Origin: Methanobacterium sp.
GTDB lineage: Archaea > Methanobacteriota > Methanobacteria > Methanobacteriales > Methanobacteriaceae
Assembly (NCBI GenBank): GCA_021372715.1
Contig: JAJFTX010000127.1
Location: 1-8,066, forward strand
Length of the DNA: 8,066 nucleotides
Reading direction: 5' to 3'
Made by a program: the position numbers and the translations under genes. This document shows, piece after piece, positions 6,397 through 8,066 of the stretch; position 1 is the first letter of the stretch, and every line of letters begins with the position of its first letter. The notes under the pieces were generated by a model. The model saw only the letters and a list, made by a program, of their open reading frames with translations, searched no databases and was not told the origin of the DNA.

Positions 6397-7059
6397 ATGA
6401 ACAGAAAAGTAATAATTCTAATATTCCTTATTTTGATTATTTCAGTTACCTTCATATGGTCGGAATATACCAAAAATCAAACAATAAAACTGGATGCAGT
6501 AGAAGTAAGGGAATATCAGGGACAAAAACTCTCCTCAGTTAATGATTTCCGTGAAAATTCTATTAAAGGCCCCCAGTATATAAATTCTACAAATTATCGT
6601 CTGGAAGTCACGGGAATGGTTGAAAATCCTCGTAATTACACTTATTATGAGATTATAAACCGACAAAACTATGAAAAAGTAATTACATTACATTGTGTGG
6701 AAGGTTGGGATGCCACTATCCTCTGGAAAGGAATATTAATTTACGATCTTATTAAAGATTCTAAACCACTTAATGGTTCTAATACTGTGATATTTTATGC
6801 TTATGATAATTATACGACCTCAGTTCCCCTGGATTATCTTCAGAACAACCAGATACTCATGGCCTTTAAGATGAACAATGCCACTCTACCTCCAGAGCGT
6901 GGCTACCCTTTCCAACTGGTTGCAGAGAGTAAATGGGGATATAAGTGGATTAAATGGATTACTAAAATTGAGATCACCAGCAACAGCAATTATCAGGGTT
7001 ACTGGGAAAGCAGAGGGTACTCTGATAGTGGTGATTTAGATGATAATTATCTAAAATGA
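6397..7059 (+). CDS. Membrane-anchored molybdopterin oxidoreductase, sulfite-oxidase/MsrP fold
   Basis: Probable molybdenum or tungsten pterin enzyme of the sulfite oxidase superfamily, small single-domain type like bacterial MsrP. Residues 4-21 form one hydrophobic segment after MNRK, acting as Sec-type signal or uncleaved anchor, so the catalytic domain (about 60-195) should face outside. Key marks are LEVTGMVENP (69-78), VITLHCVEGWD (95-105) with C100 as the expected metal ligand, the KGILIYDLI segment (111-119), PPERGYPFQLV (165-175) and the WGYKWIKWI stretch (180-188). The C terminus, GYWESRGY plus an acidic tail, is also typical. No twin-arginine motif is present, unlike MsrP. The substrate is unknown; reduction of methionine sulfoxide or another S/N-oxide is possible by analogy. 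A ribosome site AAGG lies at 6384-6387. The downstream membrane gene overlaps by 4 bases and probably encodes the electron-delivering anchor. Confidence 0.85.
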   Translation: MNRKVIILIFLILIISVTFIWSEYTKNQTIKLDAVEVREYQGQKLSSVNDFRENSIKGPQYINSTNYRLEVTGMVENPRNYTYYEIINRQNYEKVITLHCVEGWDATILWKGILIYDLIKDSKPLNGSNTVIFYAYDNYTTSVPLDYLQNNQILMAFKMNNATLPPERGYPFQLVAESKWGYKWIKWITKIEITSNSNYQGYWESRGYSDSGDLDDNYLK

Positions 7060-7292
7060 AGATCTACATGGATAAAAGAACATTTAAAAAATTGGTGCAT
7101 TTCATCCTTATTATCCTAGTAATTATGGTTATTATCTCCGGACTGGGCATATCATATTACCAGATAATCGATACAATAACTCTTGGCCTTTTAGGTAAGG
7201 ATTTAGCATTTAAAATTCATACCCTTATATTTATCCCTTTTTTAATAATTTTATTAATTCATTCTTTTATGTCCTGGATTTTAGAGGAATAA
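7056..7292 (+). CDS. Two-helix membrane protein with three histidines, possible heme-binding redox anchor
   Basis: Small membrane protein of 78 residues with two hydrophobic helices, about 13-34 and 53-74, flanked by a basic N terminus (KRTFKK) and an acidic C-terminal EE. Positive-inside placement puts both ends in the cytoplasm. H15 starts helix 1; H55 and H69 lie at opposite ends of helix 2, 14 residues apart. H15 and H69 are then near the same membrane face and could be axial heme ligands, as in small b-type cytochrome subunits. The ATGA overlap with the molybdoprotein gene indicates coupled translation, and the pairing resembles MsrP with its heme anchor MsrQ. MsrQ is, however, several times longer, so a dimer would be needed, and heme binding is inference. 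An alternative start is ATG 7068 (residue 5). I do not recognise a named family with confidence. Confidence 0.75.
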   Translation: MKIYMDKRTFKKLVHFILIILVIMVIISGLGISYYQIIDTITLGLLGKDLAFKIHTLIFIPFLIILLIHSFMSWILEE

Positions 7293-7323
7293 AACATTAT
7301 AGAATAAATTGAATAAATAAAAA
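7293..7323 (-). terminator. Terminator of the TPR gene in the convergent gap
   Basis: Read on the minus strand, the bases right after the TPR stop are TTTTTATTTATTCAATTTAT, a T-rich tract typical of archaeal transcript ends. The same 31-base gap must also hold the end of the plus-strand redox pair, which shows no obvious T-run of its own. Confidence 0.45.
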
Positions 7324-8066
7324 TTATAGGTTCTCCAGACACTCATCCCTCAATATCTTAGCGTCTTCATTAGCCGGGTTAATCATCAAAGCCTTGTTAA
7401 AACTTTCCATAGCCTCTTCGAAACATCCCATTTCAATAAAAGCTACACCCATATTACTTAATATTATATCATTAGTAGGATCAAGGGTTAATGCTTCCTT
7501 ATAACAATCAGCGGCTTCATCAAATCGTGATAATTCCATTAAAGCATTACCTTTACGATTCCAGGTGGAGGCATCCACTGCTTCATCCAGACAAAGTTCC
7601 AAGCTACGATCATAAGATTCCAATGCTTCATCTGCCCGATCCATTTCTGTTAATATGTTTCCCCGGGCATTCCAAACATCAGGATCATCGGGATTTATCT
7701 CCAGTATCTTATCATAACAGGATAGAGCCTGATTGTAAATTCCCAGCATTTCCAGTATAAATCCTCGCCAGTAAAGTATTAAAAGGTTATTGGGATTCAA
7801 ACTCAATGCTTTATCACTTGCTTTTAAGGCTTCTTGTGCTTTATTAGAATTTAAAAGAGCTATAGCTTTATTATTCCAAATGAAAGCATTTTCTGGGTCA
7901 TTTTTAAGTGCCTTATCGTAACATTCCAGGGCGTCGTTAAAACGCCCTAATCTAGAGAGGTTATCTCCTTTACGATTCAAAAGGTAGACATCATCGGGAT
8001 CGAAACGGAGTGCAGCTGAATAACATCGTACAGAATCTTCATATTTCCCAACATCGAACAATATGT
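7324..8066 (-). CDS. TPR-repeat protein, partial (N terminus beyond the window)
   Basis: Tetratricopeptide-repeat protein acting as a protein-binding scaffold; partner unknown. About six complete 34-residue units follow a partial first one. Repeats end in the usual acidic-proline turn (DPDD, DPEN, NPNN, NPDD, DPTN, NPAN) and carry WN.(K/R)GN at helix A and A..CYDKAL at helix B. One repeat is slightly longer (around LELCLDEAVDAS), so spacing is broken there. There is no signal peptide or membrane segment in the visible part. The reading frame stays open to the right edge; the codons just before FDVGKYEDS (Ile-Leu, preceded by a codon ending AC) fit the missing helix A of the first unit. The TTG at 8061 is therefore unlikely to be the true start, and the gene begins beyond 8066. 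Such TPR genes are abundant in Methanobacteriales. It converges on the molybdoprotein pair with a 31-base gap. Confidence 0.88.
   Translation of the reverse strand, partial: ILFDVGKYEDSVRCYSAALRFDPDDVYLLNRKGDNLSRLGRFNDALECYDKALKNDPENAFIWNNKAIALLNSNKAQEALKASDKALSLNPNNLLILYWRGFILEMLGIYNQALSCYDKILEINPDDPDVWNARGNILTEMDRADEALESYDRSLELCLDEAVDASTWNRKGNALMELSRFDEAADCYKEALTLDPTNDIILSNMGVAFIEMGCFEEAMESFNKALMINPANEDAKILRDECLENL

Noticed and set aside
1..8066. CRISPR array, tRNA, rRNA, transposase or toxin-antitoxin pair
   Set aside because: I read both strands for repeated spacers, conserved RNA stems and typical small gene pairs and found none.

Overview
The window looks like chromosomal DNA from a methanogenic archaeon of the order Methanobacteriales, most likely Methanobacterium or a close relative. 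The basis is low-GC sequence, AT-rich intergenic spacers with TATA-like boxes and T-run ends instead of bacterial -35/-10 promoters, and a gene set that fits this order: an archaeal LonB-type AAA protein, an archaeal XerA-type recombinase, a solo BioY and a methanogen-style TPR protein. The taxon is inferred from style and family resemblance, not from a marker gene.

Layout, left to right. (1) 29-1555 (+): a LonB-like AAA+ ATPase that carries a four-cysteine zinc-ribbon-like insert and has no protease domain. (2) 1796-2737 (+): a tyrosine recombinase with all catalytic residues (XerA type), starting at TTG. (3) 2782-3972 (+): an MFS transporter. (4) 4008-4970 (+): a DUF523-DUF1722 fusion, the architecture of the tRNA 4-thiouridine desulfidase RudS. 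(5) 5207-5863 (+): the biotin transporter BioY, preceded by a 236-base spacer with two inverted repeats and TATA-like boxes. (6) 5823-6263 (+): a cysteine-rich DUF1284 protein overlapping the end of bioY by 41 bases. (7) 6397-7059 (+) and 7056-7292 (+): a membrane-anchored sulfite-oxidase/MsrP-fold molybdopterin protein, and a 78-residue two-helix membrane protein with three histidines that overlaps it by 4 bases. A perfect inverted repeat (TGTATCT/AGATACA) lies just upstream of this pair. (8) 7324-8066 (-): a TPR protein, convergent with the rest and cut by the right edge of the window.

Most of the window is ordinary archaeal chromosome. There is no rRNA, tRNA, CRISPR array, insertion sequence or clear prophage. 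Two small units deserve attention. The first is bioY-DUF1284, where overlap implies co-translation of a vitamin transporter and a probable metal or Fe-S binding protein. The second is the molybdoprotein plus mini-anchor pair, which resembles a reduced MsrPQ-type extracytoplasmic redox module in a lineage usually regarded as cytochrome-free. The protease-less, zinc-ribbon LonB paralogue is a third unusual protein.
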